From: JBATBW01 sp049662565
Lineage (GTDB): Bacteria; Bacillota_I; Bacilli_A; Erysipelotrichales; Erysipelotrichaceae
Length of the DNA: 36,231 nt
NCBI GenBank assembly: GCA_049662565.1
Contig: JBATBW010000124.1
Coordinates: 1-36,231, forward strand
Direction of reading: 5' to 3'
In this document: positions 1 through 6,367 of the stretch, piece by piece
How the letters are laid out: each line of letters starts with the position of its first letter
Numbering within the stretch: the stretch's first letter is position 1
Program-made: the position numbers and the translations under genes
The notes under the pieces: generated by a model
The model's input: the letters and a program-made list of their open reading frames with translations, nothing else
Told to the model about the DNA's origin: nothing
The model's database searches: none

Positions 1-1
1 C

Positions 2-166
2 CTACAATCTGCCCTCAGTCGTTTGGGTGAAGGAAGCAAGAGAAACAATGAAGCTTCCTATCTGAAATATCTAAGGAAAAGCATCCAAAAAGCAAATCAA
101 ATTGGTCACCAAAACTTCTGGGATTACCAGTTTATGAAGCCGCAACGAAAGGAGCTTAGCCGATGA
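2..166 (+). CDS. C-terminal tail of an unidentified element gene (partial)
   Basis: An open frame enters from the left edge and ends with TGA at 164-166, giving 54 visible residues ending in KPQRKELSR. The tail is basic and polar, with no recognisable domain. Its stop overlaps the next start in an ATGA arrangement, so the two genes are probably translationally coupled. In comparable elements the gene before a RepA-like ATPase is often a primase or other replication protein; that is context only, and the visible part does not allow a function to be assigned. Confidence 0.5.
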   Translation, partial: LQSALSRLGEGSKRNNEASYLKYLRKSIQKANQIGHQNFWDYQFMKPQRKELSR

Positions 167-1125
167 AATCCTATACCATTGAAACAGCCTTTGACGTTGG
201 TGATAAGTTCATTGTTGATAATCTGATTGCTAGAAAGAGCATTACCCTCATCGTTGCTTCACCTAAAAAAGGAAAGACAGCTTTAGGACTTAATCTCGGA
301 CTTTGTATCCATGAAGGTGTTGATTTCCTAAATCAAGTAGTCAAGAAAACAAAGGTTGTCTATTACTGCAATGAACTTTCTGGAAGCCTCATTCAAGAGC
401 GAATCAAGAGACTGGATATCCCTTGTTCTGCTGATATGAAATTCTATGAGGGAACAAGCTATGTCGACTTTGAAACCTTTGAATCCATCATTAAAAATGA
501 TACACAGGAGGGTTATGAAGTCTTTGTCGTTGATACCTTCTCCAAAATCAAATATGACCGAAAGTATAATGCCAACGATTACAGTGACACCTATGAAATC
601 ATGGCAAAGTACTATGAGTTAATTGAGAAATATGGCTGCACCTTCATCATGATGTATCATACTAAAAAAGATTCTAGTGTGAAAAGTGTCAGCGAAAAAG
701 TGATTGGATCTCAAGCGTTATCGGGTTCAGTTGATACCATCATTGCCATTGATAAGCCATCGGAATTTGATACTGAATTTAAGCTGGATGTCACAAGCCG
801 CTTGTTTGAATCCAAAGCCTATCAAGTCAAAATTAATCCGCAAAGAAAGATTCTTGAACTGGATCAAATCGACCCAATTGAGTCCCTTGAACCATCTATT
901 CAAAGACTAGTGCAGGCGATGCCTAAGATTCATGAGTTTGAAGGAACCATTGTCGATATCTGTTCTAAGATTAAACTCGACATTGAAAGTCCTCAGCAGT
1001 TTGGCAAAACGATTCAGAGAAATAAAGATGTGCTAAGTAAGAATGGCATCACAGTAACTTCTAAACGCAGCAAAAACAACAACATCTATTCCATTAAGTA
1101 TCTGCCAGAGGATGTAGTGTACTAA
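163..1125 (+). CDS. RepA-like AAA/RecA-fold ATPase (plasmid/IME replication helicase type)
   Basis: This 320-residue protein has a P-loop near its N-terminus (ASPKKGKTAL, around residues 45-54) and a Walker B-like strand (EVFVVDTFSK, around residues 119-128). That is the layout of RepA/DnaB-like hexameric ATPases found in plasmids and integrative elements, which act in replication of the excised element. The first P-loop glycine is replaced by alanine, which the family tolerates. The C-terminal 70 residues look like a small DNA-binding or winged-helix region (FGKTIQRNKDVLSKNG). The start overlaps the preceding stop (ATGA), and GGAG lies just upstream. The gene is followed directly by the 9-bp repeats at 1127-1203, a plausible binding target. 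Family confidence is good; the exact role is inferred. Confidence 0.75.
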   Translation: MKSYTIETAFDVGDKFIVDNLIARKSITLIVASPKKGKTALGLNLGLCIHEGVDFLNQVVKKTKVVYYCNELSGSLIQERIKRLDIPCSADMKFYEGTSYVDFETFESIIKNDTQEGYEVFVVDTFSKIKYDRKYNANDYSDTYEIMAKYYELIEKYGCTFIMMYHTKKDSSVKSVSEKVIGSQALSGSVDTIIAIDKPSEFDTEFKLDVTSRLFESKAYQVKINPQRKILELDQIDPIESLEPSIQRLVQAMPKIHEFEGTIVDICSKIKLDIESPQQFGKTIQRNKDVLSKNGITVTSKRSKNNNIYSIKYLPEDVVY

Positions 1126-1126
1126 T

Positions 1127-1203
1127 TACCGTGAAGACCGTGCATACCGTTCAATGTTTCCCTATACCCCGAATGTCGCACGCTCTGCACGGTATGAACG
1201 GTA
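1127..1203. repeat. Five 9-bp iteron-like repeats, three direct then two inverted
   Basis: Three 9-mers lie head to tail with no gap: TACCGTGAA (1127), GACCGTGCA (1136) and TACCGTTCA (1145). After 32 bp, two copies follow in the opposite orientation: TGCACGGTA (1186) and TGAACGGTA (1195), the complements of TACCGTGCA and TACCGTTCA. Alternative hairpins can form between different copies. The block starts right after the ATPase stop and lies before mobC. It could be an origin of replication, an accessory-protein site near oriT, or an operator. Confidence 0.7.
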
Positions 1204-1212
1204 AATCATGAG

Positions 1213-1238
1213 GGAGTCCTATTTATGGGCTCCTTTGT
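1213..1238 (+). terminator. Hairpin after the repeat block, possible terminator
   Basis: Arms GGAGTCC (1213-1219) and GGGCTCC (1227-1233) pair over 7 bp with one G-T wobble around a 7-nt loop and are followed by TTTG. The U-tract is short, so termination may be weak. It would separate the ATPase transcript from mobC-mobA. Confidence 0.4.
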
Positions 1239-1289
1239 GCTAGTCCTATTTGAAAATAAGAAAATCAATTTCAGATACTTTTAGTTGAT

Positions 1290-1370
1290 AGCAAGCATAT
1301 ACTTTTTGACCGCAGTCTCAAAAGTAGGCTTGAAATTTGTACCAAATTTATTAATCAGGGACACCCTGAA
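1290..1370. other. Candidate oriT: three consecutive hairpins upstream of mobC
   Basis: Three inverted repeats lie in a row: TACTTTT/AAAAGTA (1300-1306 and 1320-1326), AAATTTG/CAAATTT with a 3-nt loop (1333-1349), and CAGGG/CCCTG with loop ACA (1356-1368). Origins of transfer usually lie just upstream of the relaxosome genes and are rich in such structures. No nick site can be matched to a known family by eye, so this rests on position and structure. Confidence 0.35.
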
Positions 1371-1402
1371 ACCCAAAAACAAAAAGCCAGGAGGAAATAT
1401 AT

Positions 1403-1783
1403 ATGACCAATGAAATTAAGAGAACCAATAATCATACCGTTCATTTCATGGTAAACGAAGAAGAAATGGAAGAACTAAACAGACGCTTCAATCGTTCTGG
1501 TTATAAAACCAAAAGAGAATTTTATCTTGATTCCATCATGAAGAATCGAATCATCAGCATTGATGTAAGTGGTGAGTTTGCAAAAGAGCTCCGAGAACTT
1601 CAATCGCTCGTAAGTCGTAATGCTGCTAACATCAATCAGATTGCTAAACATACCAACATGTCTGGCTCTATTGAGAAAATAATGCTTGAAAATATTCAAG
1701 ATGTTCTACAAAAAGAAATCCAAATGCTCTTTGAGTTTCGGTCTATGGTATCTAATAATTTGATTAGTGAGATTGTTGGATAA
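1403..1783 (+). CDS. mobC: MobC-like relaxosome accessory protein
   Basis: This 126-residue protein starts with a ribbon-helix-helix-like stretch (TVHFMVNEEEMEELNRRF, then KTKREFYLDSIM), followed by the helix with RNAANINQIAKHTN that is typical of MobC proteins. Such proteins bind oriT and help the relaxase nick DNA during conjugative mobilization. Length fits the family (about 110-140 aa). A strong Shine-Dalgarno (AGGAGG) precedes the ATG. The stop TAA shares one base with the start of the relaxase gene, so the two are coupled. Confidence 0.85.
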   Translation: MTNEIKRTNNHTVHFMVNEEEMEELNRRFNRSGYKTKREFYLDSIMKNRIISIDVSGEFAKELRELQSLVSRNAANINQIAKHTNMSGSIEKIMLENIQDVLQKEIQMLFEFRSMVSNNLISEIVG

Positions 1784-3240
1784 TGGCTGTTACATCAATT
1801 CATCCCATCAAAACAACTCTCAAGAAAGCAATCGATTATATCTGTAATGCCGATAAAACTGACGATGAAATCTATGTCTCTACGCACCTATGTAGCCGTG
1901 AATATGCGGATAAAGAATTTGAGCTAACTAGGAAACAATTTAACTCTAGAACGAAGATACTGGCTCATCATCTGATTCAATCCTTTGTGCCAGATGAAGT
2001 TAGTTTTGAAGAAGCCCATCAAGTTGGTTTAGAGCTCTGTGAGTCGGTTTTAGGTGGTAAGTACGAGTATGTACTTGCCACCCATATCGACAAAGACCAT
2101 ATCCACAATCACATCATTTTTAACTCCGTTGATGTTGATGAAGGCAAGGTTTATCACTCCTACTACGGTTCCTATATGAACATTAGAAATCAAAGTGACA
2201 GGCTTTGTATGGAACACAATCTCTCTGTGTTAGATTCAGAAGTACGGGCTGATATCGATATAATTGCTAAGAGAAGGTTCACTGGCTGGTATGACTGGAA
2301 CACCGATAAGCAAGGCTCTAACTTCAAGAGCAAGCTACAAAAAGATATAGACAAGACTATTGAGAAATCACAGGACTGGAATGATTTTCTTAATGCCATG
2401 AAGAATCTTGGTTATGAAATTAAGCTAGGTAAATACATTGCCTTTAAGCATAAAGATAAACAAAGATTTACACGTGCCAAGACCATTGGTGATGATTATT
2501 CAGAAGCAGAATTACGAAAACGGATTGATATACCACTGGCTCAAAGAACAAAGGATTTGGATTCCATTGTCGATACCAAGAACAATGAAAAGATTCAAAA
2601 CAACCCTGCTTACAAGCACTGGGCAAGTAAGCATAATCTTCAAACTGCTTCATCTTCTGTTCTTCAAATGCGAGAACTTGGCTTTAATAGTCGTGAAGAA
2701 TTAGGCAGGGCAATTCATAAACTTTCCTTTGATAGAAATGAAATCAAGCAAAACTTTGACCACCTAACTCAAGAGCAAAAAGACATCAAGGAAATCATCA
2801 AACACATCCAGGTCTGTATGGAAAAGAAAGCTCATTATGATGGCTACAAGAAAAATCCGAACGATAAAATCTTCTACATGATGAACAAGAGTGGCATTGA
2901 AGCTTATGAAAAATCAGAGAAACAAGTTGATTTCTTCATCAAAAAACACCTTCATCTAAAAACACTGGTAGATAATGGCATGAAAGATAAATCGGTCTTT
3001 AAAAAGCTCAACACCCAGCTAGATAAGCTACAAGCTCAGCGTGAGCAACTGGCAACCGATCATAAGAAACTAGGCAAGGAATTCAAGCAGCTAAAGCAGA
3101 TTGAAAAGAACTTTGATGATTATATGAATCAAGGAAAATCTGAACCTACCAGTATTCTAAAAGAGATTCAGAAGCACAAAGAAGCCGATCAGGAACAAAA
3201 GAAGTCTAAAGATAAGAAAATAGCACAAGAGGAACGATGA
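1783..3240 (+). CDS. mobA: MOBP-type relaxase / mobilization nuclease
   Basis: This 485-residue protein carries the relaxase three-histidine metal motif HIDKDHIHNHIIFNSVD (around residues 101-117). The likely nicking tyrosine lies near the N-terminus (DYICNADKT region, around Y18). The N-terminal 250 residues form the nuclease domain. The C-terminal third is charged and predicted coiled coil (QLDKLQAQREQLATDHKKLG), ending in a lysine-rich tail. It would cut one strand at oriT and pilot transfer using another element's conjugation machinery. The start overlaps the mobC stop by one base. No helicase or primase domain is fused, and no type IV coupling gene is seen in the window. Confidence 0.88.
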   Translation: MAVTSIHPIKTTLKKAIDYICNADKTDDEIYVSTHLCSREYADKEFELTRKQFNSRTKILAHHLIQSFVPDEVSFEEAHQVGLELCESVLGGKYEYVLATHIDKDHIHNHIIFNSVDVDEGKVYHSYYGSYMNIRNQSDRLCMEHNLSVLDSEVRADIDIIAKRRFTGWYDWNTDKQGSNFKSKLQKDIDKTIEKSQDWNDFLNAMKNLGYEIKLGKYIAFKHKDKQRFTRAKTIGDDYSEAELRKRIDIPLAQRTKDLDSIVDTKNNEKIQNNPAYKHWASKHNLQTASSSVLQMRELGFNSREELGRAIHKLSFDRNEIKQNFDHLTQEQKDIKEIIKHIQVCMEKKAHYDGYKKNPNDKIFYMMNKSGIEAYEKSEKQVDFFIKKHLHLKTLVDNGMKDKSVFKKLNTQLDKLQAQREQLATDHKKLGKEFKQLKQIEKNFDDYMNQGKSEPTSILKEIQKHKEADQEQKKSKDKKIAQEER

Positions 3241-3252
3241 TACGAACTTCTT

Positions 3253-3304
3253 CAAAAAAGCACATAGACCAGAAGCCAGACTTCAAAATCTATGTGCTAT
3301 TTCT
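3253..3304. terminator. Bidirectional terminator between the relaxase and guaA
   Basis: A perfect 10-bp stem, AGCACATAGA (3259-3268) with TCTATGTGCT (3289-3298), encloses a 20-nt loop containing a smaller GAAG/CTTC stem. Read on the minus strand it is followed by six T's; on the plus strand the tail is ATTTCTTT. It can stop both the mob transcript and guaA read-through. Confidence 0.7.
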
Positions 3305-3466
3305 TTGCCTTATTTAAAAAATCAAGACAAATTCAACAACTCCCTTTTTAGGTCGTTTTTTCGAATTTTAGTATCATTGCGACTTCAATTTCCATAATTT
3401 TTGAGCCGTTAATCTCTGAAACCCTTTGTTTACAAGGATTTCTGTAACAGTAACAATTTTGTTACT

Positions 3467-5008
3467 TCACTCCCACTCGACAGTTGAGGGTGGTTTTGAG
3501 GTGATGTCATAACATACACGGTTGACGTTTTTGACTTCATTGCATATGCGATTAGATATTTTGTCTAATACTTCATATGGTATTTTGGCCCAGTCAGCGC
3601 TCATGCCATCAATTGAGGTTACCGCGCGTATTGCGACTGTGTAGTCATAAGTTCTTTGATCGCCCATTACTCCTACTGATCGGATATCGGGTAGACAAGT
3701 GAAGTATTGCCAGATTTCTCTTTCTAAGTGAGCATTGGCGATTTCTTCTCTTAGTATTGCGTCAGATTCTCTGACGATTTCTAGTTTTTCAGGGGTGATT
3801 TCACCTAGTACTCTTATTCCTAGACCAGGTCCGGGGAATGGTTGACGCCATACCATACTTTCTGGCAATCCTAATTGAATGCCTAGTTCTCTTACTTCAT
3901 CTTTGAAGAGAGTGTTTAATGGTTCAATTAATTTAAATTGCATATCGTCGGGTAGTCCGCCGACGTTATGGTGTGATTTTATTGTTTGGGCGGTTGTTGT
4001 TCCACTTTCAATAACATCGGTATATAGCGTTCCTTGGGCTAGCCATTTGATGTTTTCGCCTAGGGCTAGTTTTTTGATTTCTTCATCAAAGGTATAGATG
4101 AATTCGTTACCGATGATTTTTCTTTTAGTTTCAGGATCGCTTACGCCTTTTAGTTTATCTAAGAAGCGTTTTGATGCGTCAATTTTTGTTAGATTAATTT
4201 TCATGTTTTCGCCAAACATTTCCATTACGCTATTAGCTTCATCTTTTCTTAGTAGTCCGTGGTCGATGAACATGCAGTATAAGTTTGGACCGATTGCTTT
4301 ATGTAATAAAGCGGCTACTACTGATGAGTCAACGCCTCCTGATAGGGCTAGTAGTACTTTGTCGTTGCCTACTTGGTTTTGGATTTCTTGGATTTTTGTT
4401 TCGACATAGCTTTCCATTGACCAGTTGTTGTTGGCTTGACAAATTTTAAAGACGAAGTTTTTTAATAAATCTAGGCCGTATTCGGAGTTTCTTACTTCCG
4501 GATGAAACTGGACAGTGTAGATTTGTTTTTCAATATTGCTAGCAGCGGCGTATTGACAAGTGTCTGATGAGGCATCACCGGTAAAGCCGGGTGATAGAAG
4601 GGCGACTTGGTCGCCATGGCTCATCCATACTGTTTGTTGTTTGGGTAATCCATCAAATAGTAATGATTGGTTGTTGATGGTTATTGTGGCTCTGCCGTAT
4701 TCTTTGTTTTCACATGATTTTACTTTACCACCGTTCATGTAATGTGTCATTTGCATGCCATAACAGATTCCTAGTATTGGTATTCCTGATTCAAATATAT
4801 CTGGGTCGCATTTGAAGGCGTCGTGTTCGTAGACGCTTCTTGGTCCACCACTGAAGATTATTCCTTTGACGTTGCCCATTGTTTTAATTTCTTTTAATGT
4901 TAATGTGTTAGGGTGTAGTTCACTATAAACGCCAAATTCGCGGATGCGTCGTGCGATTAGTTGATTATATTGACTACCAAAATCTAATACGATTATTTTA
5001 TCACTCAT
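3467..5008 (-). CDS. guaA: GMP synthase (glutamine-hydrolysing)
   Basis: This 513-residue protein converts XMP to GMP with ATP and glutamine. The N-terminal class I amidotransferase has the nucleophile motif GICYGMQ (around residue 83) and the HPE triad part (QFHPEV). The ATP-pyrophosphatase P-loop LALSGGVDSS follows near residue 220, and the C-terminal dimerisation/XMP domain has VGVMGDQRTYDYTVAIRAV. Length and the C-terminal end (PPSTVEWE) are those of an intact family member, so the neighbouring element has not damaged it. GGAGAATAT precedes the start. No purine riboswitch is visible in the 80-nt leader. A 17-bp sequence (AACAATTTTGTTACTTC) occurs at both gene ends, at 3452-3468 and 5037-5053. 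Confidence 0.97.
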   Translation of the reverse strand: MSDKIIVLDFGSQYNQLIARRIREFGVYSELHPNTLTLKEIKTMGNVKGIIFSGGPRSVYEHDAFKCDPDIFESGIPILGICYGMQMTHYMNGGKVKSCENKEYGRATITINNQSLLFDGLPKQQTVWMSHGDQVALLSPGFTGDASSDTCQYAAASNIEKQIYTVQFHPEVRNSEYGLDLLKNFVFKICQANNNWSMESYVETKIQEIQNQVGNDKVLLALSGGVDSSVVAALLHKAIGPNLYCMFIDHGLLRKDEANSVMEMFGENMKINLTKIDASKRFLDKLKGVSDPETKRKIIGNEFIYTFDEEIKKLALGENIKWLAQGTLYTDVIESGTTTAQTIKSHHNVGGLPDDMQFKLIEPLNTLFKDEVRELGIQLGLPESMVWRQPFPGPGLGIRVLGEITPEKLEIVRESDAILREEIANAHLEREIWQYFTCLPDIRSVGVMGDQRTYDYTVAIRAVTSIDGMSADWAKIPYEVLDKISNRICNEVKNVNRVCYDITSKPPSTVEWE

Positions 5009-5079
5009 ATATTCTCCTTAAACTGTTATATATTACAACAATTTTGTTACTTCGTAAATAGATTTAATCTTCATATCAT

Positions 5080-5101
5080 AAAAAAACCGATTAGTTATCG
5101 G
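5080..5101 (-). terminator. Terminator of the FUSC-like gene
   Basis: On the minus strand a 5-bp stem (CCGAT/ATCGG, 5087-5091 and 5097-5101) with a 5-nt loop is followed by a run of T's (plus strand A's, 5080-5086). It overlaps the stop codon of the upstream membrane-protein gene and separates it from guaA. Confidence 0.6.
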
Positions 5102-5591
5102 CTTGTTCTTTTGGTAAAGCGATATAATTGATTGCTAGCCCGATTAGCGAACCGATGAATGTATCTAGCATCCGGTTAAAAGCAAAAAGAAATGGGTTAG
5201 TATCAGTTATGTGATTGATGGTAATACTTATTAGGGTTACACAGGCAATAAAAGCTGATTGTGGTTTTTTTAAAATGATTGATGTGTAAATTGTTGGTAT
5301 TATCATTAAAGAAACGATTAAATAGTGCACAATTATATGTTGTGCGGGTAATAGGATGTTGATATATAGTAATACGATTCCCCAAAAACCACCGATAAAT
5401 GTTCCGATTGCTCTTCCTAGTCCAAAGTATTTGGCATCTTTTGCGGTTGGTTGGACGCTCATTATGGCCGCTATTGCGGTGTAAAATGGGATGCAGTCGT
5501 TACCACGAATATATGTGGTCATTAGGCTTAGAAATACTACTATTGATGATTTGATTATTCTTAGACCAATTGGGGGAATTATTTTTTTCAT
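5091..5591 (-). CDS. Small FUSC / aromatic acid exporter-type membrane protein
   Basis: This 166-residue protein has four to five hydrophobic segments and the conserved N-terminal layout of the ArAE/FUSC family: a short basic N-terminus (MKKIIPPIGLRIIKSS), then TAIAAIMSVQPTAKDAKYFGLGRAIGT, then FNRMLDTFIGSLIGLAINY near the end. The G-R-x-x-G-T and R-x-x-D-T-x-x-G motifs fit the first membrane domain of putative aromatic-acid exporters. It is shorter than full-length members and lacks their cytosolic C-terminal domain, as many Firmicutes homologues do. The substrate is unknown. It has its own terminator before guaA. Confidence 0.75.
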   Translation of the reverse strand: MKKIIPPIGLRIIKSSIVVFLSLMTTYIRGNDCIPFYTAIAAIMSVQPTAKDAKYFGLGRAIGTFIGGFWGIVLLYINILLPAQHIIVHYLIVSLMIIPTIYTSIILKKPQSAFIACVTLISITINHITDTNPFLFAFNRMLDTFIGSLIGLAINYIALPKEQADN

Positions 5592-5628
5592 ATAAACCTT
5601 CTTTCTTTGAATATAATATATTATTTCC

Positions 5629-5679
5629 CATAATTTTACAAGATACTACCATATTTATTATTTATTTTATTGGTATTAT
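5629..5679 (+). promoter_or_regulatory. Promoter of small-RNA unit 1
   Basis: The 12-mer CATAATTTTACA (5629-5640) is followed after exactly 33 nt by the -10 TATTAT (5674-5679). The -35 position (ATATTT, 5651-5656) is far from consensus, suggesting an activator acts through the 12-mer. Confidence 0.55.
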
Positions 5680-5684
5680 ATAGC

Positions 5685-5772
5685 CATAAGGAAAGAGTAA
5701 TCCTTATTTATATAGATCCCCTTTTATATATAGGTATTGATTAGTTAAGGTTGCTTGCAACCTTTTCTTTTT
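5685..5772 (+). ncRNA. Small-RNA unit 1 of a four-unit tandem cluster
   Basis: The predicted transcript of about 88 nt begins with the hairpin ATAAGGA/TCCTTAT (5686-5692 and 5701-5707). It then shows a CCCC run (5718-5721) exposed between TATATA arms (5709-5714 and 5725-5730) and ends in the terminator AAGGTTG-cttg-CAACCTT (5747-5764) plus a T-rich tail. No start codon with a reading frame of useful length is present. Its architecture matches units 2-4 but it is the shortest and most diverged, with only four C's. C-rich loops of this kind in Firmicutes sRNAs (for example Listeria LhrC) pair with Shine-Dalgarno regions; that role is inferred here. Start positions are estimates from the -10. 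Confidence 0.65.
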
Positions 5773-5784
5773 GTTTGGTTATCA

Positions 5785-5835
5785 CATTATTTTACAATAT
5801 CTAACGATAATTTAATGTATTTTGTGTTTTATTAT
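5785..5835 (+). promoter_or_regulatory. Promoter of small-RNA unit 2
   Basis: CATTATTTTACA (5785-5796) lies 33 nt before the -10 TATTAT (5830-5835), the same spacing as in the other units. The -35 position (ATAATT) is poor. A possible inverted pair ACATTA (5784-5789) / TAATGT (5813-5818) surrounds the gap. Confidence 0.55.
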
Positions 5836-5841
5836 ATATGT

Positions 5842-5963
5842 GTAAGGGAGCTATTCCTTACGACCCCCCTTTTATATATAATCCCTAATAAAAAAACGGT
5901 TAAGGTATTAAGATAATATAATACTTCCGTGTTTCATACACCAGTTATCTGGTGTATTTTTTT
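5842..5963 (+). ncRNA. Small-RNA unit 2 of the tandem cluster
   Basis: The predicted transcript of about 122 nt starts with GTAAGG/CCTTAC (5842-5847 and 5856-5861), directly followed by CCCCCC (5864-5869) and a second C-rich site AATCCCTAAT around 5880-5889. A middle stem involving GTATTA/TAATAC comes next, then the strong terminator ATACACCAG-ttat-CTGGTGTAT (5936-5957) with a seven-T tail. Here the C6 run is single-stranded rather than in a stem-loop. No coding potential is seen. The promoter is nearly identical to that of unit 4. Confidence 0.7.
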
Positions 5964-5978
5964 AAAATTTATTTTTCA

Positions 5979-6029
5979 CATAATTTTACATTTTTTGAAC
6001 ATATTTTGTTGACTATTAGTTAGTATACT
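5979..6029 (+). promoter_or_regulatory. Promoter of small-RNA unit 3
   Basis: CATAATTTTACA (5979-5990) is again 33 nt before the -10, here TATACT (6024-6029). Apart from these two elements the sequence differs from units 2 and 4, which argues that the box and spacing are kept by selection. Confidence 0.6.
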
Positions 6030-6034
6030 CTAAC

Positions 6035-6150
6035 CATAAGGAAGCAATTCCTTATGTATATATAAATCCCCCCATTTATATATAATCCCTAATTAAAATG
6101 GTACAATAATATATTCCATTTTTTACACCAGGTAACTGGTGTATTTTTTT
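6035..6150 (+). ncRNA. Small-RNA unit 3, with a C6 loop on an 11-bp stem
   Basis: The predicted transcript of about 116 nt has four stem-loops. The first is CATAAGGA/TCCTTATG (6035-6042 and 6049-6056). The second is a perfect 11-bp A-T stem (6057-6067 with 6074-6084) that presents CCCCCC (6068-6073) as its whole loop. The third is AAAATGG/CCATTTT near 6096-6122. The last is the terminator ACACCAG-gtaa-CTGGTGT (6125-6142) with seven T's. A second C-rich site, AATCCCTAAT, follows the C6 stem as in unit 2. The only ATG would give a three-residue peptide, so it is not a gene. Confidence 0.75.
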
Positions 6151-6162
6151 ATTAATAAATCA

Positions 6163-6213
6163 CATTATTTTACAATATCTAACGATAATTTAATGTATTT
6201 TGTAGTTTATTAT
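6163..6213 (+). promoter_or_regulatory. Promoter of small-RNA unit 4 and probably of the glp operon
   Basis: CATTATTTTACA (6163-6174) lies 33 nt before TATTAT (6208-6213). No other clear promoter lies between this unit and glpK, so the operon may be read from here through the unit 4 terminator. Confidence 0.55.
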
Positions 6214-6218
6214 ATATG

Positions 6219-6339
6219 TGTAAGGAAGAGATATCCTTACAAAATCCCCCCTTTTAAAAATTTGAATGATCAAAAAGAAGTACAATGATAATAGTACTTC
6301 ATAATTAATACATCAGCCTATGGTTGATGTATTTTTTTT
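6219..6339 (+). ncRNA. Small-RNA unit 4 / possible glpK leader RNA
   Basis: The predicted transcript of about 121 nt starts with the perfect hairpin TGTAAGGA/TCCTTACA (6219-6226 and 6234-6241), then CCCCCC (6246-6251) between weak AAAA/TTTT arms, then GAAGTAC/GTACTTC (6277-6283 and 6294-6300). It ends with the terminator AATACATCA/TGATGTATT (6307-6315 and 6325-6333) followed by eight T's. The T-tract ends 28 nt before the glpK ATG. It can therefore be read as the last sRNA of the cluster, as a glp leader controlled by the antiterminator GlpP encoded at 21721, or as both. Confidence 0.7.
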
Positions 6340-6367
6340 GTGCTATCATATTATTAGAGGTGACAAA

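Larger units (their letters stand above)
1..3466. mobile_element. End of an integrative mobilizable element next to guaA
   Basis: The segment carries a RepA-like ATPase, a 9-bp repeat block, MobC and a MOBP-type relaxase, the usual module of an integrative mobilizable element. It stops at the 3' end of guaA, a well-known target of tyrosine integrases. Its genes are visibly richer in G+C and use more C-ending codons than the chromosomal genes to the right, which fits transfer. The non-coding tail (3305-3466) has an imperfect hairpin with arms GAAACCCTT (3418-3426) and AAGGATTTC (3434-3442), then the palindrome-like GTAACAATTTTGTTAC (3450-3465). No integrase lies in the window; it would be beyond the left edge. 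The exact right end and att core are not proven, and a larger ICE is possible. Confidence 0.7.
5781..6225 (+). repeat. 67-bp duplicated promoter block (5781-5847 and 6159-6225)
   Basis: The two segments match at 65 of 67 positions and cover the upstream 12-mer, the -10 and the start of the 5' hairpin of units 2 and 4. The similarity drops past the first hairpin arm, apart from the C6 run. This marks recent duplication or gene conversion of the promoter within the cluster. Confidence 0.85.

Noticed and set aside
1127..1203. CRISPR-like array
   Set aside because: The repeats are 9 bp, gapless and change orientation, and there are no spacers or cas genes.
3879..4742. Plus-strand open frames opposite guaA
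   Set aside because: They are antisense to a clear guaA gene, lack ribosome-binding sites and have no recognisable domains.
5009..5090. Purine riboswitch upstream of guaA
   Set aside because: The 80-nt leader has no conserved aptamer loops or expression-platform stem that I can identify.
6054..6065. Tiny peptide in small-RNA unit 3 (AAGGA then ATG)
   Set aside because: The frame stops after three codons, the AAGGA is paired in the 5' hairpin, and the other units have no equivalent.
6320..6367. A longer glpK start at 6320
   Set aside because: It would begin inside the unit 4 terminator stem and lacks a ribosome-binding site; GAGGTGA supports the ATG at 6368.
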